The position numbers and the translations under genes are program-made. A DNA stretch of 64,000 bases from CALEUX01 sp964608615 (GTDB lineage: Bacteria > Bacteroidota > Bacteroidia > Bacteroidales > Marinilabiliaceae), in the NCBI GenBank assembly GCA_964608615.1, contig CAZSQG010000004.1, positions 1 to 64,000 of the forward strand, given 5' to 3'. Under the pieces are notes generated by a model. That model ran no database searches and was not told where the DNA came from. It saw only the letters and a program-made list of their open reading frames with translations. Numbering within the stretch: position 1 is the stretch's first letter; each line of letters starts with the position of its first letter. Shown one piece after another: positions 55,588 to 63,804 of the stretch.

Positions 55588-55604
55588 CTAAAAAAAAATT
55601 AAAG

Positions 55605-56798
55605 ATGGAACAGGTATCACTACGAGTAGCTGCCATGGCCGAATCTGAGACCATGGTTATGTCCCAAAAGAGTCGTGAATTGCAGGCCCAGGGCATTGAT
55701 GTAATCAATTTGAGTGTTGGCGAACCTGATTTCGCAACGCCTGATCATATTAAAGAAGCTGCCAAGCGTGCTATTGATGAAAATTATTCATATTACAGTC
55801 CTGTTCCAGGGTTTCCACAGTTAAGGAAACTTATTGCTGAGAAGCTGGAAAAGGAGAATGGCTTAACCTATTCAATTGACCAGATTGTTGTTTCAAATGG
55901 CGCTAAGCATGCGCTTATGAATGCCATAATGTGTATTGTTAATCCTGGCGATGAGGTAATTGTACCCGCACCATATTGGGTTAGTTATCTGGAAATGGTA
56001 AAACTTGCCGAAGGTAAAAATGTTATTATTGAGGCCACCCAGGATCAGGATTTTAAAATTACGCCTACTCAACTTGAGGCTGTTATTACACCTGCAACAA
56101 GAGCCATTTTTTTAAACAGCCCTTCAAATCCTACCGGAAGCATGTATTCTAAAGTTGAATTGGAAGCACTTGCCCGTGTGTTGGAAAAAAATCCAAGGAT
56201 AATGGTAATCTCCGATGAAATTTATGAGCATATAATTTATGAAGGAGAGCATGTTAGTATTGCTTCTTTTCCATGGATGAAGGAACGGGTTATTGTTATT
56301 AATGGTGTATCTAAAGGATATGCAATGACCGGATGGCGTATTGGTTATGTTGCTGGTCCCAAATGGTTGGCTCAGGCTTGTAATAAACTACAAGGTCAGC
56401 AAACTTCAGGAGCCTGTTCAGTGGCCCAGATGGCAGCAACAGCTGCTTATGCAGGCGGCCTTGGCTCAACACTTGAGATGCAAAAAGCATTTAAGCGTCG
56501 CAGGGATATGATGTTGCAACTGGCCCGTGAAATTAAGGGTATCAAGGTGAATACACCTCCGGGGGCTTTTTATCTTTTCCCTGATGTGAGTTCTTTTTTT
56601 GGTAAAAAAGACGGAGAAATTATTATTAAGAATGCAGAAGAGTTATGTATGTATTTGCTCGAGAAAGGTCATGTTGCTTGTGTATCAGGTGGTGCTTTCG
56701 GAAGTCCAAAGAATATGCGTATTTCATATGCTGCAAGCGATGAGAAGCTTAAAGAAGCCATGCAACGTATAAAAGTGGCTCTTGAAAAATTGAAATAA
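55605..56798 (+). CDS. Class I/II aminotransferase (aspartate aminotransferase type)
   Basis: 397 residues, PLP fold type I: DVINLSVGEPDFATPDHI, GAKHALMNAIMCIVNPGDEV, NSPSNPTGSMYSK, the internal-aldimine Lys in GVSKGYAMTGWRIGY, and the substrate carboxylate Arg near MRISYA. It transfers an amino group from an amino acid (probably aspartate or a related substrate) to 2-oxoglutarate. Start chosen from the consensus promoter. The ftsE gene follows after 23 bases and may be co-transcribed. Confidence 0.92.
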   Translation: MEQVSLRVAAMAESETMVMSQKSRELQAQGIDVINLSVGEPDFATPDHIKEAAKRAIDENYSYYSPVPGFPQLRKLIAEKLEKENGLTYSIDQIVVSNGAKHALMNAIMCIVNPGDEVIVPAPYWVSYLEMVKLAEGKNVIIEATQDQDFKITPTQLEAVITPATRAIFLNSPSNPTGSMYSKVELEALARVLEKNPRIMVISDEIYEHIIYEGEHVSIASFPWMKERVIVINGVSKGYAMTGWRIGYVAGPKWLAQACNKLQGQQTSGACSVAQMAATAAYAGGLGSTLEMQKAFKRRRDMMLQLAREIKGIKVNTPPGAFYLFPDVSSFFGKKDGEIIIKNAEELCMYLLEKGHVACVSGGAFGSPKNMRISYAASDEKLKEAMQRIKVALEKLK

Positions 56799-56821
56799 TT
56801 AAAGTCAATAATCTAAAAGTA

Positions 56822-57556
56822 ATGTCAAAAGTTCCTGCTTCGGTTGTAAACGATAAAGGTTTTATTGTGGAGTTGACTGATGTAATGGTCCGTCAGGAGG
56901 AGAATATCATTCTTAGGGATCTGAACTTATCAGTTCGCCCAGGTGAATTTTTATATATGATTGGTCGGGTTGGAAGCGGTAAGTCAAGCCTTCTTAAAAC
57001 AATATATGGGGAGCTTCCATTGCGTCATGGCAAAGCTTTTGTAGCCGGTTATAATGTAGATGCTCTTAAGACCAGAGAAATACCATGGCTCAGAAGAAAA
57101 ATGGGCATTATTTTTCAGGATTTCCAGCTTTTGATTGACCGAAATGTATACGATAACCTCTTTTTTGTTTTGAAGGCAACCGGCTGGAAAAATAAATTGG
57201 AGATGGATCATCGTGTACGCCAGGTTCTTTCGGAAGTTGATATGGTTCACAAAGGCTATAAAATGCCTCATCAATTGTCGGGAGGAGAGCAACAACGGGT
57301 TGGAATTGCCCGGGCATTACTTAATAAACCTGATCTGATTTTGGCAGATGAACCAACCGGAAATCTTGACCCTGATACATCAGATGACTTAATGAAGTTG
57401 TTACATCAGATATGCAGCGATGGGAAAACGGTAATAATGGCCACTCACAATTATAATCTTATTAAGAAGTTTCCGGGTAGAACGGTTCGTTGCGAAGATA
57501 CACGGTTGAATGAGACTATGCAGGAGGAGATTGATTTTGATCAGCTTATTATGTGA
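56822..57556 (+). CDS. ftsE: Cell division ATP-binding protein FtsE
   Basis: 244 residues, one ABC domain: Walker A GRVGSGKSSLLKTIYGE, Q-loop FQDFQLL, signature LSGGEQQRVGIARALLNKP, Walker B LILADEPTGNLDP and H-loop MATHNYNLIKK. It partners with FtsX to control amidase activity at the septum. FtsX is not adjacent here. Terminator at 57591. It could also be a LolD-like ATPase, but the sequence fits FtsE better. Confidence 0.88.
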   Translation: MSKVPASVVNDKGFIVELTDVMVRQEENIILRDLNLSVRPGEFLYMIGRVGSGKSSLLKTIYGELPLRHGKAFVAGYNVDALKTREIPWLRRKMGIIFQDFQLLIDRNVYDNLFFVLKATGWKNKLEMDHRVRQVLSEVDMVHKGYKMPHQLSGGEQQRVGIARALLNKPDLILADEPTGNLDPDTSDDLMKLLHQICSDGKTVIMATHNYNLIKKFPGRTVRCEDTRLNETMQEEIDFDQLIM

Positions 57557-57590
57557 TATTTATACTGACGTATTGTTATAATACAAATTT

Positions 57591-57627
57591 GCAGGATATT
57601 GTTTCTTTCAATATCCTGCTTTTTTTT
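57591..57627 (+). terminator. Terminator after ftsE
   Basis: GCAGGATATTG (57591-57601) pairs perfectly with CAATATCCTGC (57609-57619), followed by an 8-T run. Confidence 0.92.
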
Positions 57628-57743
57628 ATTCAAATAGCATGGCTAATTTATTTTTTTAAATTTTGCTTGATGTATCTTACAAAACATGTTGCATAACAAT
57701 CTTTTTTCATCTGGATTTATGTGGTAATCCCTTCTTTTAGTCT

Positions 57744-57751
57744 TAATTTTG
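57744..57751 (+). promoter_or_regulatory. Putative -7 promoter box of the methylmalonyl-CoA operon
   Basis: TAATTTTG, exact match to TAnnTTTG, 35 bases before the epimerase start. No clear -33 element. Confidence 0.5.
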
Positions 57752-57786
57752 TCGAAATTTTTTAGGTATTACTAATTTATTATGAT

Positions 57787-58197
57787 ATGAAACCTACGCA
57801 TATTGAACACATTGGGATTGCCGTTAAAAACCTTAATGATGCAATTCTATTTTATGAAGGTATTTTTGGCCTAAAATGTTATGCTATTGAAGAAGTTCCG
57901 GAGCAGAAAGTAAAAACGGCATTTTTCATGGTAGGACAAACAAAAATTGAATTACTTGAATCTACTGATCCGGAAGGACCTATTGGAAAGTTTATTGAAA
58001 AAAAAGGAGAAGGAATACATCACCTTGCCTTTGCCGTTGAAAACCTTCAGGAAAAGCTTCTGGGTGTTGAAGAAAAAGGCGTGAAACTAATTGATAAAAA
58101 TCCTCGTAAAGGAGCTGAAGGGTTAAATATTGGATTCCTTCATCCAAAATCAACTTTTGGGGTATTAACTGAACTTTGCGAACTTCCTAAGAAGTAA
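57787..58197 (+). CDS. mce: Methylmalonyl-CoA epimerase
   Basis: 136 residues, the usual length. Vicinal-oxygen-chelate fold with expected metal ligands in HIEHIGIAVKN (His), GEGIHHLAFAV (His) and GVLTELCEL (Glu). It interconverts (2R)- and (2S)-methylmalonyl-CoA, linking mutase product to the decarboxylase encoded downstream. First gene of the operon, 15 bases before mmdA. Confidence 0.95.
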   Translation: MKPTHIEHIGIAVKNLNDAILFYEGIFGLKCYAIEEVPEQKVKTAFFMVGQTKIELLESTDPEGPIGKFIEKKGEGIHHLAFAVENLQEKLLGVEEKGVKLIDKNPRKGAEGLNIGFLHPKSTFGVLTELCELPKK

Positions 58198-58212
58198 TTT
58201 AAATACATATTT

Positions 58213-59775
58213 ATGTCGACCAATCAAGATAAAATTAAGAAACTAATTGATTTGCGTGCTGTAGCAAAACTTGGCGGTGGCCAAAAACGAATTGATGCTC
58301 AACACGAAAAAGGAAAACTTACAGCAAGAGAACGTATTGAAATTTTATTGGACGAGGGTAGTTTCGAAGAGTTTGATATGTTTGTTTCACATCGTTGCAC
58401 CAATTTTGGAATGGAGAAATCAAAATTTCTCGGCGATGGTGTTGTTACCGGACATGGTACTATAGATGGCCGTATCGTTTACGTTTTTTCTCAGGATTTT
58501 ACTGTTTTTGGAGGTTCTTTATCTGAGACATTTGCTCTGAAGATTTGTAAAGTAATGGATATGGCTATGAAAGCCGGAGCTCCTATGATTGGGATCAATG
58601 ATAGTGGGGGAGCACGAATTCAGGAAGGTGTAACCTCTCTGGCCGGTTATGCCGAAATTTTTCAACGTAATATTATGGCTTCAGGGGTGATTCCCCAGAT
58701 TTCAGCCATCTTTGGTCCCTGCGCAGGAGGTGCTGTTTATTCGCCTGCGCTGACTGATTTTATTATGATGACTGAGAACTCAAGCTATATGTTTGTGACC
58801 GGTCCTAAAGTTGTTAAAACTGTTACCGGAGAGAGTATTAGTACAGAAGATCTTGGAGGTGCTGAAGTACACTCTTCTCGTTCAGGAGTTTCTCATTTTC
58901 TTTTAGAGAATGAAGAAGAAGGTTTGCTTCTGATACGAAAGTTATTATCATATCTTCCTCAAAACAACCTGGAAGAAGCACCAATGATTGAATGTCATGA
59001 TCCCATTGACAGGGCTGAAGATTCACTGAATATTATGATTCCCGATAACTCAAATCAGCCTTACGATATAAAGGAGGTTATTTATACTATTGTTGACGAT
59101 GGAGAGTTTTTGGAGGTACATAGAAACTATGCTAAAAATATCGTAGTTGGTTTTTGTCGCCTGGGAGGCATGTCTGTGGGGGTTGTTGCCAACCAGCCTA
59201 ATTTTCTTGCTGGTGTTCTTGATTGCGATGCTTCACGCAAGGCGGCCCGTTTTGTGCGTTTCTGCGATGCGTTTAATATTCCAATTCTTACTTTAGTTGA
59301 TGTTCCCGGGTTCTTACCTGGTAGCGGACAGGAGTACGCCGGTATTATTTCTCATGGAGCCAAGCTAATGTTTGCATATGGTGAAGCTACGGTTCCAAAA
59401 GTTACTGTTACACTTCGTAAATCCTACGGTGGAGCACATGATGTGATGAGCTGCAAGCAGCTGCGTGGCGATTTGAATTATGCCTGGCCAACAGCTGAAA
59501 TTGCTGTTATGGGTGCTTCAGGTGCCATCGAGGTGTTAGAAGGTCGTGCTATTTCGGCTATCGAGGATCCCGAAGAAAAGGCGAAAGTTTTTGCACAGAA
59601 AGAGCTAGAATATAAGGAGGCATTTGCTAATCCATACCAGGCAGCTTCTTATGGTTATATCGATGATGTGATTGAGCCTCGAAACACCCGTTTCAGGATT
59701 ATTCGCGGATTCCAGACCTTACAGACTAAAAAACTGATTAATCCACCTAAGAAACATAGTAACATACCATTATAA
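58213..59775 (+). CDS. mmdA: Methylmalonyl-CoA decarboxylase alpha (carboxyltransferase) subunit
   Basis: 520 residues, acyl-CoA carboxyltransferase of the MmdA/PccB family: QHEKGKLTARERIEILLDEG, crotonase-like halves with GPCAGGAVYSPALTDF and PGFLPGSGQEYAGIISHGAK, and RKSYGGAHDVMSCK with the oxyanion-hole glycines. It moves the carboxyl of methylmalonyl-CoA to biotin. The same family serves propionyl-CoA carboxylase; the following delta, gamma and beta subunit genes and absence of a biotin carboxylase favour the decarboxylase. Confidence 0.92.
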   Translation: MSTNQDKIKKLIDLRAVAKLGGGQKRIDAQHEKGKLTARERIEILLDEGSFEEFDMFVSHRCTNFGMEKSKFLGDGVVTGHGTIDGRIVYVFSQDFTVFGGSLSETFALKICKVMDMAMKAGAPMIGINDSGGARIQEGVTSLAGYAEIFQRNIMASGVIPQISAIFGPCAGGAVYSPALTDFIMMTENSSYMFVTGPKVVKTVTGESISTEDLGGAEVHSSRSGVSHFLLENEEEGLLLIRKLLSYLPQNNLEEAPMIECHDPIDRAEDSLNIMIPDNSNQPYDIKEVIYTIVDDGEFLEVHRNYAKNIVVGFCRLGGMSVGVVANQPNFLAGVLDCDASRKAARFVRFCDAFNIPILTLVDVPGFLPGSGQEYAGIISHGAKLMFAYGEATVPKVTVTLRKSYGGAHDVMSCKQLRGDLNYAWPTAEIAVMGASGAIEVLEGRAISAIEDPEEKAKVFAQKELEYKEAFANPYQAASYGYIDDVIEPRNTRFRIIRGFQTLQTKKLINPPKKHSNIPL

Positions 59776-59792
59776 TTGGAAGAAATCTAAAT

Positions 59793-60164
59793 ATGATAAA
59801 CTTTTTGAATGCAAACACTGTTGACTGGGCTCAGGTTAGGGTCATCACAGTTGTTGGTTACATGGTAGTTTTTTGTGCACTTATCATACTTGTTTTTGCA
59901 TATAAAGCTGTGCCAAAAATTCTATACTTTCAACTCAGCAGAAAGTTAAAAAAAGAAGGGAAATATAAAGAGCCGGAAAAAGGTAAGAGCTCCTATATAG
60001 CAGGTGATGTAAATGCTGCTATTGGTATGGCATTGGCTCTTTATCTGAATGAAATGCACGATGATGAGAGTAATATCATTACCATCAAACGGGTAGCCCG
60101 TGTTTATTCGCCATGGAGTTCTAAAATCTATGGAACCACTAATGTTTTATCTTCAAGACGCTAA
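59793..60164 (+). CDS. mmdD: Methylmalonyl-CoA decarboxylase delta subunit (OadG-like)
   Basis: 123 residues with one membrane helix (about 22-44) and a basic tail with DVNAAIGMALALYLNEMHDD, resembling OadG-like delta subunits. It links the soluble alpha/gamma part to the membrane beta subunit. Gap to the biotin-carrier gene is 3 bases. Confidence 0.8.
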   Translation: MINFLNANTVDWAQVRVITVVGYMVVFCALIILVFAYKAVPKILYFQLSRKLKKEGKYKEPEKGKSSYIAGDVNAAIGMALALYLNEMHDDESNIITIKRVARVYSPWSSKIYGTTNVLSSRR

Positions 60165-60167
60165 TCA

Positions 60168-60593
60168 ATGAAAAAATTCAGTTTTTCCATCAATGGAAGT
60201 AAATATGAAGTTGATATTAAAGATGTAGAGGACAATATTGCTTCCATCGAAGTTAATGGAACTCCCTATGAAGTTGAAATTCACCAGGAAATTAAGAAAC
60301 CCAAAACTCCAAAATTGATCCGTCAGGCTGTTGTAAACAAACCAGGAGAAGGTGATATTGTTAAAAAAGATTCTGTCAGTGGGTTTAAAGTTCTTTCTCC
60401 CCTTCCAGGAAGTATCTTTAAAATTCTGGTTAAAGAAGGCGATACTGTTAAAAGAGGTGATGTTCTTTTGATTATGGAAGCCATGAAGATGGAGAACAAT
60501 ATTATGGCCGAAAAAGACGGTGTTGTTAAAGATATTAAGGTACGTGTTGGAGATTCTGTTCTCCAGAGCGATCCTTTGCTCATTATTGGGTAA
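60168..60593 (+). CDS. mmdC: Biotin carrier (gamma) subunit of methylmalonyl-CoA decarboxylase
   Basis: 141 residues. N-terminal variable region, flexible linker (KPKTPKLIRQ), and a C-terminal biotinyl domain with the biotin-Lys motif EAMKMENNI near 105. It shuttles carboxybiotin from MmdA to the membrane subunit. Ends about 70 bases before the beta-subunit gene. Confidence 0.92.
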   Translation: MKKFSFSINGSKYEVDIKDVEDNIASIEVNGTPYEVEIHQEIKKPKTPKLIRQAVVNKPGEGDIVKKDSVSGFKVLSPLPGSIFKILVKEGDTVKRGDVLLIMEAMKMENNIMAEKDGVVKDIKVRVGDSVLQSDPLLIIG

Positions 60594-60663
60594 GGAAACT
60601 TTTTCCATTGGATGTTTAACTTTTTGGAGAGACTTTTAACTTCAAATAAAACAAACTTATATT

Positions 60664-61962
60664 GTGAGAAAATTTATAACAGTATATACTGTACTGGCTT
60701 TATTATTCATGTTGTCGGTATTAATGGGCGGAGAAATTTTTGCTCAGGAAACACTGGCCGGTGGTGTTAGTAATAGTAGTCCCCTTGTCGATGGTCTTTT
60801 GACTTTTTGGCATTACACTGGTTTTGCTAATGTTGAGATAGGAAATATTGTAATGATAATCATTGGGATCTTTTTTATCTCGCTGGCTATCCGAAAGAAT
60901 TACGAACCTTTGTTGCTGATCCCAATCGGTTTTGGAATAATTATTGGCAATATCCCTTTTGTTACTCAGGAAATTGGTGTACAACTTGGCCTATGGGGAC
61001 CGGGCGATTCTGGCCTTGAGATCGGTATTTATGAAGAAGGATCTGTACTGAATTATCTTTATTACGGAGTTATCAAGGGCATTTATCCTCCTCTTATTTT
61101 CCTTGGAATTGGAGCTATGACCGATTTTTCATCACTCATTTCCAATCCTAAGTTGATGATACTTGGAGCCGCTGCTCAGCTTGGTATTTTTATAACATTT
61201 TTTGGTGCAATGGCTTTGGGTTTTGAAATGAAGGAGGCAGGTGCAATTGCAATAATAGGTGGGGCAGATGGACCAACAGCCATATTTGCTACATCTAAAC
61301 TGGCTCCTCATATGATCGGTAGTATTGCCATAGCGGCTTATTCATATATGGCGCTTGTTCCGGTGATTCAACCTCCTGTTATGAAACTTCTCATCACCAA
61401 AAAGGAGCGTCTGATCAGAATGAAACCTCTGCGTGCTGTTTCTAAAACAGAAAAAATCATTTTTCCTATTATTGGGTTGTTACTGACAACTTTTATTACA
61501 CCAACGGCTGTTCCATTGTTGGGGATGTTGTTTTTTGGTAACCTTTTAAAAGAGTGTGGTGTAACCGAACGTTTGGCCGAGACGGCCCGTACAAGAATGA
61601 TTGATATTGTGACTATTTTATTGGGACTTACTGTTGGGGCTTCTACGCAAGCCAGCGTTTTTCTTACCATGCAGTCGCTGAGTATCTTCCTTCTTGGAGC
61701 CATCTCTTTTGTTGTTGCAACGGCTGGTGGTTTGATTGTTGCTAAAGCAATGAACCTCTTCCTAAAAGGTGATAATAAAATCAATCCTCTTATTGGATCA
61801 GCGGGTGTTTCAGCAGTTCCTGCTGCTGCAAGGGTTTCTCAGGTAGAGGGACTTAAATCGGACCCAACAAACCATTTATTAATGCATGCTATGGCCCCTA
61901 ACGTGGCTGGTGTTATTGGTTCTGCTGTGGCTGCCGGTATTATGATGAGTTTCCTAATGTAA
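60664..61962 (+). CDS. mmdB: Na+-translocating methylmalonyl-CoA decarboxylase beta subunit
   Basis: 432 residues, GTG start at 60664. OadB/MmdB family: IRKNYEPLLLIPIGFGIIIG, the pore motif IIGGADGPTAIFATSKLAPHM with the essential Asp, AAYSYMALVPVI and a C-terminal NHLLMHAMAPNVAGVIGSAV. Unlike the oad paralogue it has an N-terminal signal-like extension (1-27, ending EIFAQE) before the first family helix. It completes the Na+ pump. The terminator at 61989 closes the operon. Confidence 0.93.
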   Translation: MRKFITVYTVLALLFMLSVLMGGEIFAQETLAGGVSNSSPLVDGLLTFWHYTGFANVEIGNIVMIIIGIFFISLAIRKNYEPLLLIPIGFGIIIGNIPFVTQEIGVQLGLWGPGDSGLEIGIYEEGSVLNYLYYGVIKGIYPPLIFLGIGAMTDFSSLISNPKLMILGAAAQLGIFITFFGAMALGFEMKEAGAIAIIGGADGPTAIFATSKLAPHMIGSIAIAAYSYMALVPVIQPPVMKLLITKKERLIRMKPLRAVSKTEKIIFPIIGLLLTTFITPTAVPLLGMLFFGNLLKECGVTERLAETARTRMIDIVTILLGLTVGASTQASVFLTMQSLSIFLLGAISFVVATAGGLIVAKAMNLFLKGDNKINPLIGSAGVSAVPAAARVSQVEGLKSDPTNHLLMHAMAPNVAGVIGSAVAAGIMMSFLM

Positions 61963-61988
61963 ATATCAGCAAGAGAACTATTTATTTG

Positions 61989-62018
61989 AAGACTGTTCTT
62001 TTGAGCAGTCTTTTTTTT
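61989..62018 (+). terminator. Terminator after the mmd operon
   Basis: AAGACTG (61989-61995) pairs with CAGTCTT (62006-62012), 10-base loop, then a T run. Confidence 0.8.
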
Positions 62019-62107
62019 GTGTTGTATTTTGATTTTGGGCGAATTATATAAATAATTATCAAGTGATAATAAATAAATCACTGCAGACAAACCTGAAATA
62101 GCTGATT

Positions 62108-62351
62108 GTCATTTCGAGATCCTACCCAATAAATTGGGCAAAATATGAATATTACAGGGAGAGACCATCAGCTTGTCATTGGTAGCGAAGGATCCAGTTA
62201 TCAATGATTTCCAAATTACATCGTTACTAATACCAATAAGGATAACATGTTTTCCTAAATATTAGATCCCTCACTCCGTTCGGGAGGACAACACAATAAT
62301 ATAGGGAAGGAAAAAGGAGAAGGCGGGCGACGCCCGCCTTCTCCTTTTTCC
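62108..62351. repeat. Repeat module A with 43-base perfect hairpin
   Basis: Ordered parts: GTCATTTCGAG, palindrome-like CCCAATAAATTGGG (62125-62138), GGGCAAAATATGAA, ACAGGGAGAG, a GGTAGCGAAGGATCC box, TTAGATCCCTCACTCCGTTC with GGGAGGACAA, and a final hairpin with 21-base perfect arms at 62309-62329 and 62331-62351 around one A. The tip core is GGCGGGCG-A-CGCCCGCC. Confidence 0.8.
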
Positions 62352-62363
62352 CAACGTCAGCCT

Positions 62364-62595
62364 GTCATCCTGAGTTGCCACCCAATAAATTGGGCAAAAT
62401 GTGAACATGACAGGGAGATTGTAAACCTCTCGTTGGTGGCGTAGCGAAGGACCCAACCCTTTAGGTATGGAGATGAACACCCTATTAAATTGTACATTAG
62501 ATCCCTCACTCCGTTCGGGAGGACAATAAGTTGCACGCATGATAGCTGAGGGTTTGAGGGGCAGGCGAAGCCTGCCCCTCAAACCCTCAGCTATC
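62364..62595. repeat. Repeat module B with 55-base perfect hairpin
   Basis: Same order of parts as module A, diverged: GTCATCCTGAG, CCCAATAAATTGGG (62381-62394), CATGACAGGGAG, GTGGCGTAGCGAAGGACCC, TTAGATCCCTCACTCCGTTC with GGGAGGACAA, then a hairpin with 26-base perfect arms (62541-62566 and 62570-62595) around a GAA loop. The tip core GGCAGGC-GAA-GCCTGCC resembles module A, but the outer stems are unrelated in sequence. Confidence 0.8.
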
Positions 62596-62614
62596 TCCCA
62601 TAAAAAAGTGCGGT

Positions 62615-63027
62615 GTCATCCAGAGCGCAGCGAAGGATCTATTTATCAATGAATCGCAAACCTGTTATTGGTAGCGCAGCGATGGATCTTATTATCAATG
62701 AATCGCAAATCTGTCATTGGTAGCGCAGCGATGGATCTATTTATCAATAAATCGAAAACCTGTCATTGGTAGCGCAGCGAAGGATCTATTTATCAATGAA
62801 TCGCAAACCTGTTATTGGTAGCGCAGCGATGGATCTTATTATCAATGAATCGCAAATCTGTCATTGGTAGCGCAGCGATGGATCTATTTATCAATAAATC
62901 GAAAACCTGTCATTGGTAGCGCAGCGAAGGATCTATTTATCAATGAATCGCAAACCTGTTATTGGTAGCACAGCGATGGATCTAATTATCAATAAATCGA
63001 AAACCTGTCATTGGTAGCGAAGGATCT
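62615..63027. repeat. 49-bp tandem repeat array with 147-bp higher-order unit
   Basis: Eight full 49-bp units start at 62615, 62664, 62713, 62762, 62811, 62860, 62909 and 62958; a truncated ninth starts at 63007. The consensus half-units are GTCATTGGTAGCGCAGCGAT plus GGATCT and TATTATCAATGAATCGCAAA. Units 62664-62810 and 62811-62957 are identical three-unit blocks, showing recent duplication of a 147-bp block. No spacers, so not a CRISPR. Confidence 0.9.
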
Positions 63028-63254
63028 ATCATTGGTAACTAAGTGCGAAATCTCAAAGTCAAATTGTTTCTTGGTTGCGAGTGTATATAAACAAAGCTCT
63101 GTTTTTAGATTTTAGTGTTCATTTTTATTTAGGTTGTCATGGAAAAACAATTGTTGGTCAATTAAAGCATGATTGTTAACATTAGATTTGATAAATTCAC
63201 TTTTATAATAATGGTTTTATTAACCTAACCCAAAAGATAAAAAGGAGATTATAT

Positions 63255-63347
63255 ATGAAACGAGCATGTTCGTTAAAAGCTCAAACACGGATGAAAATTT
63301 ACATGCGAGATCCATCCGGCTATAACTATAAAATTATTAACGGATGA
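63255..63347 (+). CDS. Possible 30-residue leader or small protein coupled to the next gene
   Basis: ATG to TGA, 30 codons (MKRACSLKAQTRMKIYMRDP, then SGYNYKIING). It is preceded by a good Shine-Dalgarno AAAAGGAGATT (63239-63249), rare in this phylum. Its TGA overlaps the ATG of the following gene (ATGA at 63344-63347), which implies translational coupling. Basic, with no recognised domain. It could be a leader peptide or microprotein. Confidence 0.5.
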   Translation: MKRACSLKAQTRMKIYMRDPSGYNYKIING

Positions 63348-63727
63348 AAAAGTGTTTTTATATCGAATCGCAGGGAGTAAACATATTTTATATTGATTTT
63401 AGTGGATTGCAAACTGAAAATGAAATTATGGAGGTGCTTGTTGAAAGTAAAATGGAAATTCGCAGTCATCCTATGAAATCTATGATTAATCTTGCTAATA
63501 TTGAAGGAATGCACTTTAATAGTTCTATTAAAGATTTGTTTTTTGAGTTTGTAAAGGGTAACGCTAATTATGTTCAGCATAGTGCCGTTGTGGGCGTTGA
63601 CGGCATAAGGCGAATTGTTTTTAATGGTTTAATGAAGTTAAGCGGACGAGATGTAAGATGTTTCGATTCGGTAGAAGATGGAAAAAAGTGGCTGGTTGAG
63701 CGAAAAATTGAGAAATGCCTGGTTTAA
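63344..63727 (+). CDS. STAS/SpoIIAA-like small protein
   Basis: 127-residue cytoplasmic protein. Predicted beta-alpha pattern with VNIFYIDFSGLQTENEIMEV, HPMKSMINLANIEGMHFN and a C-terminal FDSVEDGKKWLVER is like STAS/SpoIIAA-like folds of small regulators in this phylum; the assignment is structural inference. Translation probably depends on the upstream small ORF. The function is unknown; members are often paired with sensor or stress genes. Confidence 0.55.
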   Translation: MKKCFYIESQGVNIFYIDFSGLQTENEIMEVLVESKMEIRSHPMKSMINLANIEGMHFNSSIKDLFFEFVKGNANYVQHSAVVGVDGIRRIVFNGLMKLSGRDVRCFDSVEDGKKWLVERKIEKCLV

Positions 63728-63804
63728 ATTTCTAAAGATATTAATATAAATAGCCGAACGTGGTTTCACGATATTGTTTAGTCAATTAGGCTTTTTAGTA
63801 AAAG

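Larger units (their letters stand above)
61963..63254. other. Repeat-rich intergenic region
   Basis: About 1.3 kb without a credible gene. It contains the mmd terminator, two repeat modules with large hairpins (62108-62351, 62364-62595), a 49-bp tandem array (62615-63027) and an AT-rich leader for the small ORF at 63255. Apparent reading frames here are low-complexity products of the repeats. Confidence 0.75.

Noticed and set aside
62271..62582. Reading frame on the minus strand encoding about 100 residues
   Set aside because: It lies entirely in repeat modules and hairpins and yields the low-complexity PPERSEGS peptide seen in spurious ORFs.
62615..63027. CRISPR array
   Set aside because: Units are directly joined 49-bp repeats without unique spacers, and no cas genes are near.
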